A DNA stretch of 64,000 bases, from positions 4,011,501 to 4,075,500 of the forward strand of contig NZ_CP062229.1 in assembly GCF_024707545.1 (NCBI RefSeq), given 5' to 3'. The notes under the pieces are model-generated. The model saw nothing but the letters and a program-made list of their open reading frames with translations, searched no databases and was not told the DNA's origin. The position numbers and the translations under genes were made by a program. Below, piece by piece: positions 25,637 through 37,454 of this stretch. This stretch comes from Mesorhizobium onobrychidis. Lineage in GTDB: Bacteria; Pseudomonadota; Alphaproteobacteria; Rhizobiales; Rhizobiaceae. The first letter of the stretch is position 1; every line of letters begins with the position of its first letter.

Positions 25637-27696
25637 AGCAGCATGCGAAGGGCGGCGCCGCGTTCGGATTGCAGCTCCGGATCGCGCGACAGGATCAGCC
25701 GTGCGTCGTCGCGGGCGGCTTCGAGCAGGTCGGCATGCGCCTCGATGCGCGCCACCTGGAAGCCCGGCGTGCCGGACTGGCGGGTGCCCAGCAGCTCGCC
25801 TTCGCCGCGCAGCTTCAGATCCTCCTCGGCGATGCGGAAGCCGTCCTCGGTCTCGCGCATCACCGACAGCCGGCGCGTTGCCGTCTCGCCGAGCGGATCC
25901 TTGTAGAGCAGCACGCAGGAGGACGGTTTTTCGCCGCGCCCGACCCGGCCGCGCAACTGGTGCAGCTGGGCGAGGCCGAAGCGCTCGGCATGCTCGATGA
26001 CCATGATCGTCGCATCCGGCACATCGACACCGACCTCGATGACCGTGGTGGCGATCAGGATGCGTGTCTCGCCGGCCTTGAAGGCGCGCATCGCCTCGTC
26101 CTTTTCGGCGCCCTTCATGCGTCCGTGCACCAGGCCGATTTGGTCGCCGAACAGCTGATACAGTGAGGCAAAACGGTCCTCCGCCGACATCAGCTTGATC
26201 TCTTCGGACTCCTCGACCAGTGGACAGATCCAGTAGATCTTCTGGCCATCGGCGACGGCGTCGCGCATGCGGCCGACCAGTTCGTCAAGCCGCTCGAGCG
26301 GCAGGGTGACGGTGCGGATCGGCTGGCGACCAGCTGGCTTTTCGGTCAGCTTAGACACGTCCATGTCGCCGAAGGCGGTCAACACCAGCGTGCGCGGGAT
26401 CGGCGTCGCCGTCATCACCAGGATGTCGGGCGCATCGCCCTTGGCGGTGATGGCAAGCCGCTGGTGGACGCCGAAACGGTGCTGTTCGTCGATGACGGCG
26501 AGGACGAGGTCGTGGAACGTCACCGTTTCCTGGAACAGGGCGTGGGTGCCGACGACGATGTCGATCTCGCCATTGGCCAGACCGGCCAGCGTGTCGGTGC
26601 GCTCGCGGCCCTTTTCGCGGCCGGTGAGGATAGCAACGCGCAGGCCCGCCTGTTCCGCCAAAGGTGCAATCGTCGCAAGATGCTGGCGCGCCAGGATTTC
26701 GGTCGGCGCCATCAACGCCGCCTGGCCGCCGGCCTCGACGGCGCGTGCCATGGCGAGCAGCGCGACAACCGTCTTGCCGGAGCCGACATCTCCCTGCAGC
26801 AGGCGCAGCATGCGTTCGGGGTCACCGAGATCGGTGTTGACCTCGGCTAGGGCGAATTCCTGGCTGGCAGTCAGTGAATAGGGCAGGGCTTTGCGCAGTT
26901 TGTCGACGATGCGGCCGTCGCCAATGAGCGGCCTGCCGGACAAGCGGCGGACTTTTGCCCGCACCAGCGCCAGCGACACCTGGCCTGCCAGAAACTCGTC
27001 ATAGGCAAGACGCCGCCAGGCCGCGCCGTCGACGGACACGTCGATCGGGTCGGCGGGATTGTGGATGCGGGCGAGCGCATCGCCGAAGGCAGGAAAGGTC
27101 TGGCGGCGCAGAAACTCGCCATCCTGCCATTCCGGCAGCACCGGCAAGCGAGCGAGCGCCTGGCCGATTGCCCGGCGCAGCACTTTTCCCGAGAGCCCGG
27201 CGGTGAGCGGATAGACCGGCTCGACCAGCGGCAGGTTTTCCGCCTCACTGGCCAACGCGATGTGGTCGGGATGAACCATAGTCGGGCGGCCATTGAACCA
27301 TTCCATGCGCCCGGAGACCACGACATGCTCGCCCTCGGGCATCGCCTTTTCAAGATAGGCGGCGTGCGCATGGAAAAAGGTCAGCGCAATCTCGCCGGTG
27401 TCGTCATGAGCGTAAACCCGGTACGGCACCGATCTGTTGCCGCGCGGGGGCGGCTGGTGGCGGTCGATGCGCACTTCGAGGGTGACGATCGCGCCTTCGG
27501 CCGAACCGGCGATACCCGGCCGGTTGCGGCGGTCGATCACCGTGTGGGGCAGCACGAACAGAAGATCGCCGGCGCGCGCCGCGCGATCGCCGAGATCGGC
27601 CGGCACGACCTTTTCGATCAGCGCGCCAACCTTCGGCCCGACGCCGGCAAGCGAAATGATCGGGACAAACAGCGGATCGAGGAGGGAAGGGCGCAT
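25588..27696 (-). CDS. recG: ATP-dependent DNA helicase RecG
   Basis: 702 residues. The N-terminal wedge/OB domain is followed by the SF2 helicase core with Walker A GDVGSGKTVVAL, a DEQH box (VIDEQHRFGVHQR), and motif VI near QLRGRVGRGEKPS. RecG reverses stalled forks and processes recombination branches. It is transcribed divergently from sdhE with 92 bases between, and its 3' end overlaps the convergent DUF502 gene. Confidence 0.97.
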   Translation of the reverse strand: MRPSLLDPLFVPIISLAGVGPKVGALIEKVVPADLGDRAARAGDLLFVLPHTVIDRRNRPGIAGSAEGAIVTLEVRIDRHQPPPRGNRSVPYRVYAHDDTGEIALTFFHAHAAYLEKAMPEGEHVVVSGRMEWFNGRPTMVHPDHIALASEAENLPLVEPVYPLTAGLSGKVLRRAIGQALARLPVLPEWQDGEFLRRQTFPAFGDALARIHNPADPIDVSVDGAAWRRLAYDEFLAGQVSLALVRAKVRRLSGRPLIGDGRIVDKLRKALPYSLTASQEFALAEVNTDLGDPERMLRLLQGDVGSGKTVVALLAMARAVEAGGQAALMAPTEILARQHLATIAPLAEQAGLRVAILTGREKGRERTDTLAGLANGEIDIVVGTHALFQETVTFHDLVLAVIDEQHRFGVHQRLAITAKGDAPDILVMTATPIPRTLVLTAFGDMDVSKLTEKPAGRQPIRTVTLPLERLDELVGRMRDAVADGQKIYWICPLVEESEEIKLMSAEDRFASLYQLFGDQIGLVHGRMKGAEKDEAMRAFKAGETRILIATTVIEVGVDVPDATIMVIEHAERFGLAQLHQLRGRVGRGEKPSSCVLLYKDPLGETATRRLSVMRETEDGFRIAEEDLKLRGEGELLGTRQSGTPGFQVARIEAHADLLEAARDDARLILSRDPELQSERGAALRMLLYLFGRDEAVRLLRAG

Positions 27697-27788
27697 GATG
27701 TCAGCTTATGTCGCGACAGCCGCAGCGCAAGGCTGACACCGCCCTCTATCCACGCTATATGCGCCGCTTCAGGCAAGGATGCGGCACG

Positions 27789-28076
27789 ATGACCGGAACG
27801 AGACGATCAAGCGAGGGGCTCGACGCCCGCCGCCGCAAGCTTCTGTTTCGGTCCTGGCATCGCGGCATGCGCGAAATGGACCTCATTCTCGGCAGTTTCG
27901 CAGACGCCGAGATCGGCGCCTTGACCGGCGACGAACTCGACCAATATGAGAGGCTCCTCGACATTCCCGATACCGAATTCCTGCCCGTGGTCACCGGCGA
28001 GCGCCCGGTTCCCGCAAATATCGATTGTGCCGTCCTGCAAAAGATCCTGGCATCGCGCCAGGCGATGACATTCTGA
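27789..28076 (+). CDS. sdhE: FAD assembly factor SdhE
   Basis: 95 residues, all helical, with RRRKLLFRSWHRGMREMDLILGSFAD containing the conserved RGxxEMD loop of SdhE/Sdh5, which helps attach FAD covalently to succinate dehydrogenase. The ATG at 27789 gives the family length; the frame extends upstream with non-family residues. It is followed after 12 bases by mfd, an arrangement common in Rhizobiales (recG-sdhE-mfd). Confidence 0.93.
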   Translation: MTGTRRSSEGLDARRRKLLFRSWHRGMREMDLILGSFADAEIGALTGDELDQYERLLDIPDTEFLPVVTGERPVPANIDCAVLQKILASRQAMTF

Positions 28077-28088
28077 ATACGTGATTCC

Positions 28089-31586
<3,498 letters not shown>

Positions 31587-31695
31587 CACGCCGTCGGCCT
31601 GAGCCTTTCGCCACAAACATTTCGACGCTTTTCGCCGCGTCACGCCATTCGCCACACATCCAAATCCGGTCTAGAATAGGAAATCGGCTTCGTGT

Positions 31696-31770
31696 ATGGA
31701 GCCGCGATCCCCATATTGGGGGCGAAATGGCGGGCGATAGCACCCGCTGGAAAGAGCGTTGGGTGCAACG
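31696..31770 (+). promoter_or_regulatory. possible leader peptide and competing hairpins before DAHP synthase
   Basis: A 14-codon frame (ATG 31696, TAG 31738-31740) reads MEPRSPYWGRNGGR, with adjacent Tyr and Trp codons. Its stop overlaps one arm of GCGGG/CCCGC (about 31731-31748). The same CCCGC can instead pair in a second hairpin, CACCCGCT...AGCG-TT-GGGTG (31741-31765), that ends five bases before the DAHP synthase ATG. No T-run follows, so control of translation start is more likely than termination. This is a proposal only. Confidence 0.35.
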
Positions 31771-33144
31771 ATGACGAAATGGTCGCCGAATTCGTGGAGA
31801 GCAAAGCCGATCCAGCAGGTTCCTGCCTATCCGGACCTGATCGCGCTGAAGAACACGGAAGCCCAGCTCGCCACCTTTCCGCCGCTGGTTTTTGCAGGTG
31901 AGGCACGCAAGCTGAAGAAGCAGCTTGCGACCGTCGCTGCCGGTGACGCATTCCTTCTCCAGGGCGGTGATTGCGCCGAGAGCTTCGCCGAGCATGGCGC
32001 GGATAACATCCGCGACTTCTTCCGCGTCTTCCTGCAGATGTCTGTGGTGCTGACCTTTGCCGGCGCGCAGCCGGTGGTGAAGGTCGGCCGTGTTGCCGGC
32101 CAATTCGCCAAGCCGCGCTCGTCCGACAACGAGACCAAGGGCGACGTGACGCTGCCCAGCTATCGCGGCGACATCATCAACGGCATCGAGTTCGACGCAA
32201 AATCGCGTATTCCCGATCCCGCACGCCAGGAGATGGCGTACCGCCAGTCGGCGGCAACGCTCAACCTGTTGCGCGCCTTCGCCCAGGGCGGCTACGCCAG
32301 CCTGGAGAACGTGCATCAATGGATGCTCGGCTTCGTGTCCGACAGCCCGCAGGGTGAGAAATACGAGTCGCTCGCCAACCGCATCACCGAGACGATGGAC
32401 TTCATGAAGGCTGTCGGCATCACCTCGGAGACCAATTACGCGCTGCGCGAGACCGACTTCTACACCAGCCACGAGGCGCTGCTGCTCGGTTACGAGGAGG
32501 CGCTGACCCGCGTCGATTCGACCTCAGGCGACTGGTACGCAACCTCCGGCCATATGATCTGGATCGGCGACCGCACGCGCCAGCCCGACCATGCTCATGT
32601 CGAATACTGCCGTGGCATCAAGAACCCGCTGGGCCTGAAATGCGGCCCGTCGCTGACGCCGGACGGCTTGCTGCAGCTCATCGACCTGCTCAATCCGGAG
32701 AACGAGCCCGGCCGGCTGACGCTGATCGCCCGCTTCGGCTCCGACAAGGTCGCCGAGCATCTGCCGAAGCTGGTCCGCGCGGTGAAGAAAGAAGGCCGCA
32801 GCGTGGTGTGGTCGTCGGATCCGATGCATGGCAACACCATCGAGGCCGCCGGCTACAAGACACGGCCATTCGACCGCATCCTGAAGGAAGTGCAGACCTT
32901 CTTCGAGGTGCATCGCGCCGAAGGCACGCATCCGGGCGGCATCCATATCGAGATGACCGGCAAGAACGTCACCGAATGCACCGGTGGCGCCCGCGCCATC
33001 ACCGCCGAGGAGCTGCAGGATCGCTACCACACCCATTGCGATCCGCGCCTCAACGCCGACCAGGCGATCGAACTGGCGTTCCTGGTGTCGGACCTGCTCA
33101 AGAAGAGCCACCCGGTCCAGCACAAGCAGGCCGTCAACGGCTGA
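31771..33144 (+). CDS. class II 3-deoxy-7-phosphoheptulonate (DAHP) synthase
   Basis: 457 residues of the plant-like class II DAHP synthase family. It condenses PEP and erythrose-4-P, the first step of the shikimate pathway. Family motifs: [24 protein letters not shown], GFDRxRP-like regions, and [15 protein letters not shown] plus [15 protein letters not shown] near the active site and metal ligands. The start is ATG 31771; an in-frame TTG at 31759 is less likely. It stands after mfd but with 184 bases of leader DNA, so it probably has its own promoter. Confidence 0.95.
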   Translation: MTKWSPNSWRAKPIQQVPAYPDLIALKNTEAQLATFPPLVFAGEARKLKKQLATVAAGDAFLLQGGDCAESFAEHGADNIRDFFRVFLQMSVVLTFAGAQPVVKVGRVAGQFAKPRSSDNETKGDVTLPSYRGDIINGIEFDAKSRIPDPARQEMAYRQSAATLNLLRAFAQGGYASLENVHQWMLGFVSDSPQGEKYESLANRITETMDFMKAVGITSETNYALRETDFYTSHEALLLGYEEALTRVDSTSGDWYATSGHMIWIGDRTRQPDHAHVEYCRGIKNPLGLKCGPSLTPDGLLQLIDLLNPENEPGRLTLIARFGSDKVAEHLPKLVRAVKKEGRSVVWSSDPMHGNTIEAAGYKTRPFDRILKEVQTFFEVHRAEGTHPGGIHIEMTGKNVTECTGGARAITAEELQDRYHTHCDPRLNADQAIELAFLVSDLLKKSHPVQHKQAVNG

Positions 33145-33160
33145 TTTCAGTCGCCATCGG

Positions 33161-33547
33161 TCAAGAAGCGCCTGAGACACCCGCGCTTGTTGGCAACTGG
33201 TGCGTCTGGCTGATCACTCTATGCCGTGGTTCCATGCGCTCATGAAGCACTCGAACGACAATGACGCCGATCGTATCGTCCGAAAGGCGACGCTTCATAT
33301 AATAAAGGCAATGCGCAGCACCTCCGCGCCTTCTCGCAGCGATCTCCAGGTGCAGCAGTCGAACACCCGCAGCGAGTTCGGCGCGCTCGATGGAAGCTGG
33401 TCGATCTGGATCTTCCGAGACTAGCTGGATACCAAGTTCGATGATGCGGGCGTAGGCCCGGACTTGCTGCGGACCGAACATCTGCATCGTATTTCGCAAG
33501 ATGTCCCGGATATCGCGTTCCGCGGGTTCGGTGAGCTCGTGTCTCAT
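33161..33547 (-). CDS. parE: ParE/RelE-superfamily toxin
   Basis: 128 residues. LTEPAERDIRDILRNTMQMF, then LELGIQLVSEDPDR-type helices and the end IVVRVLHERMEPR match ParE toxins, which poison DNA gyrase. ParE usually stops soon after RVLHxRMD; here about 20 extra residues follow. It overlaps the antitoxin stop by four bases (ATGA), so translation is coupled. Target specificity versus other RelE-fold toxins is not provable from sequence. Its stop lies 16 bases from the convergent DAHP synthase stop. Confidence 0.88.
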   Translation of the reverse strand: MRHELTEPAERDIRDILRNTMQMFGPQQVRAYARIIELGIQLVSEDPDRPASIERAELAAGVRLLHLEIAARRRGGAAHCLYYMKRRLSDDTIGVIVVRVLHERMEPRHRVISQTHQLPTSAGVSGAS

Positions 33548-33810
33548 CTCCTGGGCGATTCGAGCATCACCTCATCGAGAATGTCACTGACACTTTTCTT
33601 CGAGAAGCGTCCTGCGTTGGCCGCTTCCACCCCTATGCTGATTTCGCGCCGAAGGATGGCGAGTTTCTCCGCCTGTTGGGCCTTTTCGTGTCGCAGCAAG
33701 CGCAGCGCTTCTCTGACGACTTCACTCGAGGAACCGTACCCGCCTTGGGAGACTTCATGCTCCACGAATTCGACCATATCGCTTGGAAGGCTTACGTTCA
33801 TCGTTGCCAT
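33544..33810 (-). CDS. parD: ParD-type antitoxin
   Basis: 88 residues. The N-terminus MNVSLPSDMVEFVEHEVSQG, then YGSSSEVVREALRLL is the ribbon-helix-helix DNA-binding domain of ParD. The C-terminal helices (SIGVEAANAGRFSKKSVSDI) are the toxin-binding part. It probably neutralises the downstream ParE and represses its own promoter. The ATG at 33810 has GAGGAAGC just upstream. Confidence 0.92.
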   Translation of the reverse strand: MATMNVSLPSDMVEFVEHEVSQGGYGSSSEVVREALRLLRHEKAQQAEKLAILRREISIGVEAANAGRFSKKSVSDILDEVMLESPRR

Positions 33811-33840
33811 GTCGCTTCCTCTGCCTCCGAGCTTCGCCCA

Positions 33841-33869
33841 ATAAATGACGCGTTGGCAATCTTTGTCAA
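33841..33869 (-). promoter_or_regulatory. candidate promoter of parDE
   Basis: On the minus strand TTGACA (33864-33869) is a perfect -35 consensus. After 17 bases comes ATTTAT (33841-33846), a weak -10. It lies about 30 bases before the antitoxin start. Confidence 0.4.
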
Positions 33870-34039
33870 TGGCAATTAGCTCTCTGAATTGGGACGACGA
33901 TGCCTCAAACTTGCAGCTTCTTCAGATCTCGTAAGCAAGTAGAGGTGAGAGATCCGGCGCTTCTTGATCAGCCAGCGCGCCTCATTGCGCCGGTCCCACG
34001 AAGTTCCGCATTGAATTCCACGCACCTTGCGATAGACTG

Positions 34040-34054
34040 ATTGCAAAATGCAAT
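34040..34054. promoter_or_regulatory. inverted repeat upstream of the DHFR-like gene, candidate operator
   Basis: ATTGCA-AAA-TGCAAT is a perfect 6-bp inverted repeat with a three-base centre, 40 bases before the start at 34095. The position suits a repressor site. No regulator gene is adjacent, so the binding protein is unknown. Confidence 0.4.
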
Positions 34055-34094
34055 TGGTTATGTACCTTTGTGCGAGGACAGACCGGAGGCACCA

Positions 34095-34802
34095 ATGGCC
34101 AGGATCGTCTATGCCATGCTGATGTCCCTGGACGGCTACATTGCCGGGCCGGACGGAGACATTGCGCTGCCGGTACCCGAAGAGGAGCTGCACCGGCATT
34201 TCAACGACATGATGAGACAGACCTCGGTCGCGCTCTGTGGACGCCGGATGTACGAGGCGATGCGCTTCTGGGACAGTCCGGATCGAGAGACCGGCGCCGC
34301 GGAAGTCGAGCTGGGTTTTGCCCGCGCCTGGCGCGAGACCCCGAAGATCGTGTTTTCGACGACGCTTCGGGAAGTTGGACCTAATGCCCGGCTGGTGAAC
34401 GGCGATGTCGAGAACGTCGTAAGGTCTCTCAAGTCGGAAGCGGATGGCCAGATCACTGTCGCCGGCGCCGATCTTGCCGCGCATCTCGCACGATCCGGTC
34501 TCATCGACGAGTACCGGCTCTACATGCACCCGGTAGTGCTGGGCGGCGGCAAGCCGTACTTCCAGTCCGGCCTGTCGCTGACGTTGAAGCCGCTGGGCAC
34601 GGAAAACCTTACCCAGGGCGTGACGCTGCTGCCTACGCACCCGCCGGTTGAGGCGTGGCTCGACGTTGTTTTGGCGAGAGCGGAAGTTCGTCAGCCAAGG
34701 ACGAATCGCACAGATGACCCGAAGGCGACGCCCACACGTCAGATTCTGAATGGCAGCTCTGCGCCGATGTCGGACATTGAGATCAGAATTGCCGCTTCCT
34801 AA
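34095..34802 (+). CDS. dihydrofolate reductase family protein (RibD C-terminal-like)
   Basis: 235 residues. IVYAMLMSLDGYIAGPDGDI, CGRRMYEAM and MHPVVLGGGKPYF match the large DHFR-like/RibD reductase group, NADPH-dependent enzymes of mostly unknown substrate. The start is well supported by GGAGG at 34085-34089. Family members usually stop soon after the GVTLLPT strand. Here about 50 more residues follow without similarity (ending SDIEIRIAAS), suggesting loss of the original stop codon. Confidence 0.85.
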   Translation: MARIVYAMLMSLDGYIAGPDGDIALPVPEEELHRHFNDMMRQTSVALCGRRMYEAMRFWDSPDRETGAAEVELGFARAWRETPKIVFSTTLREVGPNARLVNGDVENVVRSLKSEADGQITVAGADLAAHLARSGLIDEYRLYMHPVVLGGGKPYFQSGLSLTLKPLGTENLTQGVTLLPTHPPVEAWLDVVLARAEVRQPRTNRTDDPKATPTRQILNGSSAPMSDIEIRIAAS

Positions 34803-35270
34803 GAGCCGACATCCCAAGCGACCACGCTGAGGGTCGTGGTTGCCGGGAGCAGTCATTCGGTGGAAGCTGGATAAATGTCCGCTTTGCGCCGCCAATTACG
34901 GACTTCCGCTGACGCCGGCCCGCTGTCAGGACGACCTGCTCGTGGGCGGTGGCGTAGAAGGAACCAACACCTTCCGGTTTTCCGCCACGGCCGGAGAGGG
35001 CGATTTCCCTACGCTCGCGGATTTGGTGGCGCGCTTCGATGGCGCCGCGCTCGACACGAATAATGATTTCGGGTCCGGGGCGACGCGGCGTGACCGGGAG
35101 CGTGGAGATCACGCTGGCGGGATCGCGTTGCTCGGCGCCGATGACCTTTTCTTCATCACGTGACCGACGCCCGCGCTCATCTGTTGCACGTTGCGGCTGG
35201 CAGGCGCAAAATGGCGGCGACATGGCGAGCCAAGGGCGCGCAGCCGCCACTCGAGCTTCGGAGACAGACC
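34803..35270. other. intergenic stretch without a supported gene
   Basis: About 470 bases. Open frames exist on both strands but none has recognisable similarity plus a good start signal. The minus-strand translation near 34790-34820 (MSALRKRQF) resembles fragments of dispersed rhizobial repeat DNA, which is only a weak impression. Confidence 0.5.
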
Positions 35271-35876
35271 ATGGACTGGACCAAGGGACGCGGCCGGCAG
35301 ATCCTGATTGCGGGTGCGGTGGGGGCCTTCGCCCTCCTGCTCGGCATGGAGGCGGTGAGGGAGGATGAGGTGGTGACCCTCACCGAGCTGTTGACGGAAG
35401 CGGCGGGCATTGCACTTCTCGTAGGCTGCTCGGCCTGCGTTGCGCTCCTGTCCTCGCGCCTGCGGGAGCAGGAAGCGGAAAGCTTCGACATGCGCGATGA
35501 GATTGCGCGAATCCGTGAGCGCGACACGCAGTGGCGGGCCGGCCTGGATGACCATTTCCAGGAACTCGGCGCCGCCATCCAGCGCCAGTTTGCGGCTTGG
35601 GGTTGCACCCAGACGGAGCAGGAGGTCGGGCTCCTGCTGCTCAAGGGCTTCAGCCACAAGGAGATCGCGCGAATCCGGGGAGCAAGCGAAGCGACCATTC
35701 GCCAGCAAGCGACTGCGCTCTACCACAAGGCTGAGCTCTCGGGCCGCGCGGCGCTCTCTGCCTATTTCCTCGAGGAGTTGCTTCTGCCGCCGGTGCCGTC
35801 GAACTCCTTGGGGGCTCGCAACGGCCTTGCTCGTCCCGAGATGTCGAGCCGGCCGGCCGCATCGCGCCGGGCGTAG
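35271..35876 (+). CDS. membrane-anchored LuxR-type HTH regulator
   Basis: 201 residues. Two transmembrane segments lie near the N-terminus (ILIAGAVGAFALLLGMEAV about 10-30; AAGIALLVGCSACVALLSS about 42-62). A charged helix likely to be coiled coil follows (about 62-110). The C-terminal LuxR/GerE-type helix-turn-helix (TEQEVGLLLLKGFSHKEIARIRGASEATIRQQ, about 125-175) would face the cytoplasm. Membrane-tethered one-component regulators of this kind exist, but no partner is known here. The ATG at 35271 has GGAGAC upstream. It is followed after 28 bases by a putative outer-membrane protein gene. Confidence 0.78.
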   Translation: MDWTKGRGRQILIAGAVGAFALLLGMEAVREDEVVTLTELLTEAAGIALLVGCSACVALLSSRLREQEAESFDMRDEIARIRERDTQWRAGLDDHFQELGAAIQRQFAAWGCTQTEQEVGLLLLKGFSHKEIARIRGASEATIRQQATALYHKAELSGRAALSAYFLEELLLPPVPSNSLGARNGLARPEMSSRPAASRRA

Positions 35877-35904
35877 CGCGGAGCTAGCTCCAGGGTCACG
35901 GGTC

Positions 35905-37083
35905 GTGCGCTTTCTTGCCTCAGTTCTCACCGGCCTGGGGTTGCTTGTATTCTCAACTCCAGTACTGGCCGAAGATCCAGTAGCGGAGCTGGTCGAGGGC
36001 TGCGCGGCGCCCTGTGTCAGTTACGAACTATCTACGGAACTTCAAAACGACTGGATTTTTGCGGCCGATCCGTCATTCCTGACGTCCGACGTGCTTCAAC
36101 CGACACTCACAGCCGATTTGCTTTTCGCGCCGACGGACTATCTGCAACTGGAGACTTCCATCATCACCGAGCCGGTGGTGGACTCGGCGCCCGGCGAGAA
36201 TACGGTTCTTGAAGGAATTGGCACCTACGTAGCCGAACTGTATACCGTGATCGAGGCAGGTCCCGCTACCACGCGGGCCGGAAAATTCGATACGATCTTC
36301 AGTCTCGCCAGCGAAGTCGCGCCAGGGATCAATGCCACGGAACTGGTGTCGGATTTCGACGCGGACGAACGTCTAGGCGGGGAAATTGTCCTCCGCTTCG
36401 AAAACCTCGGGTTGAACCATGCTTTGGCAGCGACTGCATTCACAACCGATCGCACGATCCTAAGCGAGTCGCTCTTTACCAACCGGGGCCGGGCCAGCCT
36501 GTCGGATGGCGGCGCGGGCAACACAAAGGGCGTGTCGTCGTTCTCGGTAACTCTTGATGGCTGCGAAGGTTCGGAAACAGCCGATTGCTATTTGGACGGC
36601 GAATTTGGCTACAGGTTCGGCTTTCGGTATCAGAGGGCCGGGCATCCTACCGAGGAGGACATCGAAGACGACGTTAAGCTTGGTGACGAACTTGCCTACC
36701 TCGCCGCCGCGACCAAGAGTTTCGAACTGGACGAAATGACGCTCAGGCTGCTGGGCGAAATGTCCTATCTTCGGCATTTTGACGGCCGCCAGGACGATGC
36801 CCTGGTCGTCACGGGCTCCGCCGCGCTCGACGTAGACTCCTTAACCTATATCGCGACCTACACGGAGCAGACGAACCTGGTCGCCGGAGGTCCGGATACC
36901 CGCGATTACCTAGCTGATTTCGAGGTCATATATTCGTCCGACGACAATACGCCGTTCGTTGGATCAAAATGGCAACTCGCCGCCGCCTATACGTTCGCGC
37001 GGAATGCGGATCACGAAAACGCTCACATTCTCAGCGTGCGTGCGGTGTTCGATTTCAGCGGAGGTGTGGAGTTCGGCAGGTAG
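35905..37083 (+). CDS. putative outer-membrane beta-barrel protein
   Basis: 392 residues from a GTG start with a signal peptide (RFLASVLTGLGLLVFSTPVLA). The mature protein is acidic and made of alternating polar/apolar strands (YLQLETSII, LAYLAAATKSFEL, WQLAAAYTFARN), ending HILSVRAVFDFSGGVEFGR, which looks like barrel strands. No porin family is recognised for certain. The start is chosen because the signal peptide begins there; the longer open frame runs through the regulator gene. The 28-base gap suggests co-transcription with the LuxR-type gene. Confidence 0.6.
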   Translation: MRFLASVLTGLGLLVFSTPVLAEDPVAELVEGCAAPCVSYELSTELQNDWIFAADPSFLTSDVLQPTLTADLLFAPTDYLQLETSIITEPVVDSAPGENTVLEGIGTYVAELYTVIEAGPATTRAGKFDTIFSLASEVAPGINATELVSDFDADERLGGEIVLRFENLGLNHALAATAFTTDRTILSESLFTNRGRASLSDGGAGNTKGVSSFSVTLDGCEGSETADCYLDGEFGYRFGFRYQRAGHPTEEDIEDDVKLGDELAYLAAATKSFELDEMTLRLLGEMSYLRHFDGRQDDALVVTGSAALDVDSLTYIATYTEQTNLVAGGPDTRDYLADFEVIYSSDDNTPFVGSKWQLAAAYTFARNADHENAHILSVRAVFDFSGGVEFGR

Positions 37084-37454
37084 ACTGCCGCACGTCGGCA
37101 CGGAGATAAGTGCCCCAATTGCGTTCACGCATGATGGCCAAGGCGTCCCTTGAAGAAGCCCGTGAACGCCAAAATTGCCCTCCCTCGTTTTGGTCCGCCG
37201 CTGGCCAGCTTCAAGGCTTCACGCCCTCAGATACTCGACTGCAGTCCGTGACCGGGAAAGCTGTCATGCTAACTGCCGCCGGCAGGGCACTCACATCCGT
37301 AGGATGTGCCGTCTAGGGCTTTGAAAGGCTGAGTCTTTTTACCCGTCACGCCTGCCGGATTCCCGTGAGGCGGGAGCCAAGCCATGCTGGGGACTGCGGC
37401 GAGCGTCCGGCCGCGGACGCGCCCGCGACGCGATCCACCTCGGAGGACATTCCC
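37084..37454. other. 370-base leader region of the RTX gene, possibly structured
   Basis: No gene is supported. The 3' half is GC-rich with several short inverted segments (ACATCC/GGATGT at about 37291-37306; GGGCTT/AAAGGCT region; GGCGGGAGCC with TTCCCG nearby), ahead of GGAGGA at 37442-37447 and the ATG at 37455. It could be a long structured 5' leader. No known riboswitch class was identified. Confidence 0.35.

Noticed and set aside
34790..34820. Minus-strand MSALRKRQF stretch as part of a dispersed rhizobial repeat
   Set aside because: The match is too short to separate from chance without a genome search.
34840..35163. Open frame of 107 codons in the gap before the LuxR-type gene
   Set aside because: No similarity, no good ribosome binding site, and an equally long frame lies on the other strand.
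37291..37440. Resemblance of the RTX leader to c-di-AMP or c-di-GMP riboswitches
   Set aside because: Only short GC-rich blocks match; the conserved core and pairing pattern of those classes could not be placed.
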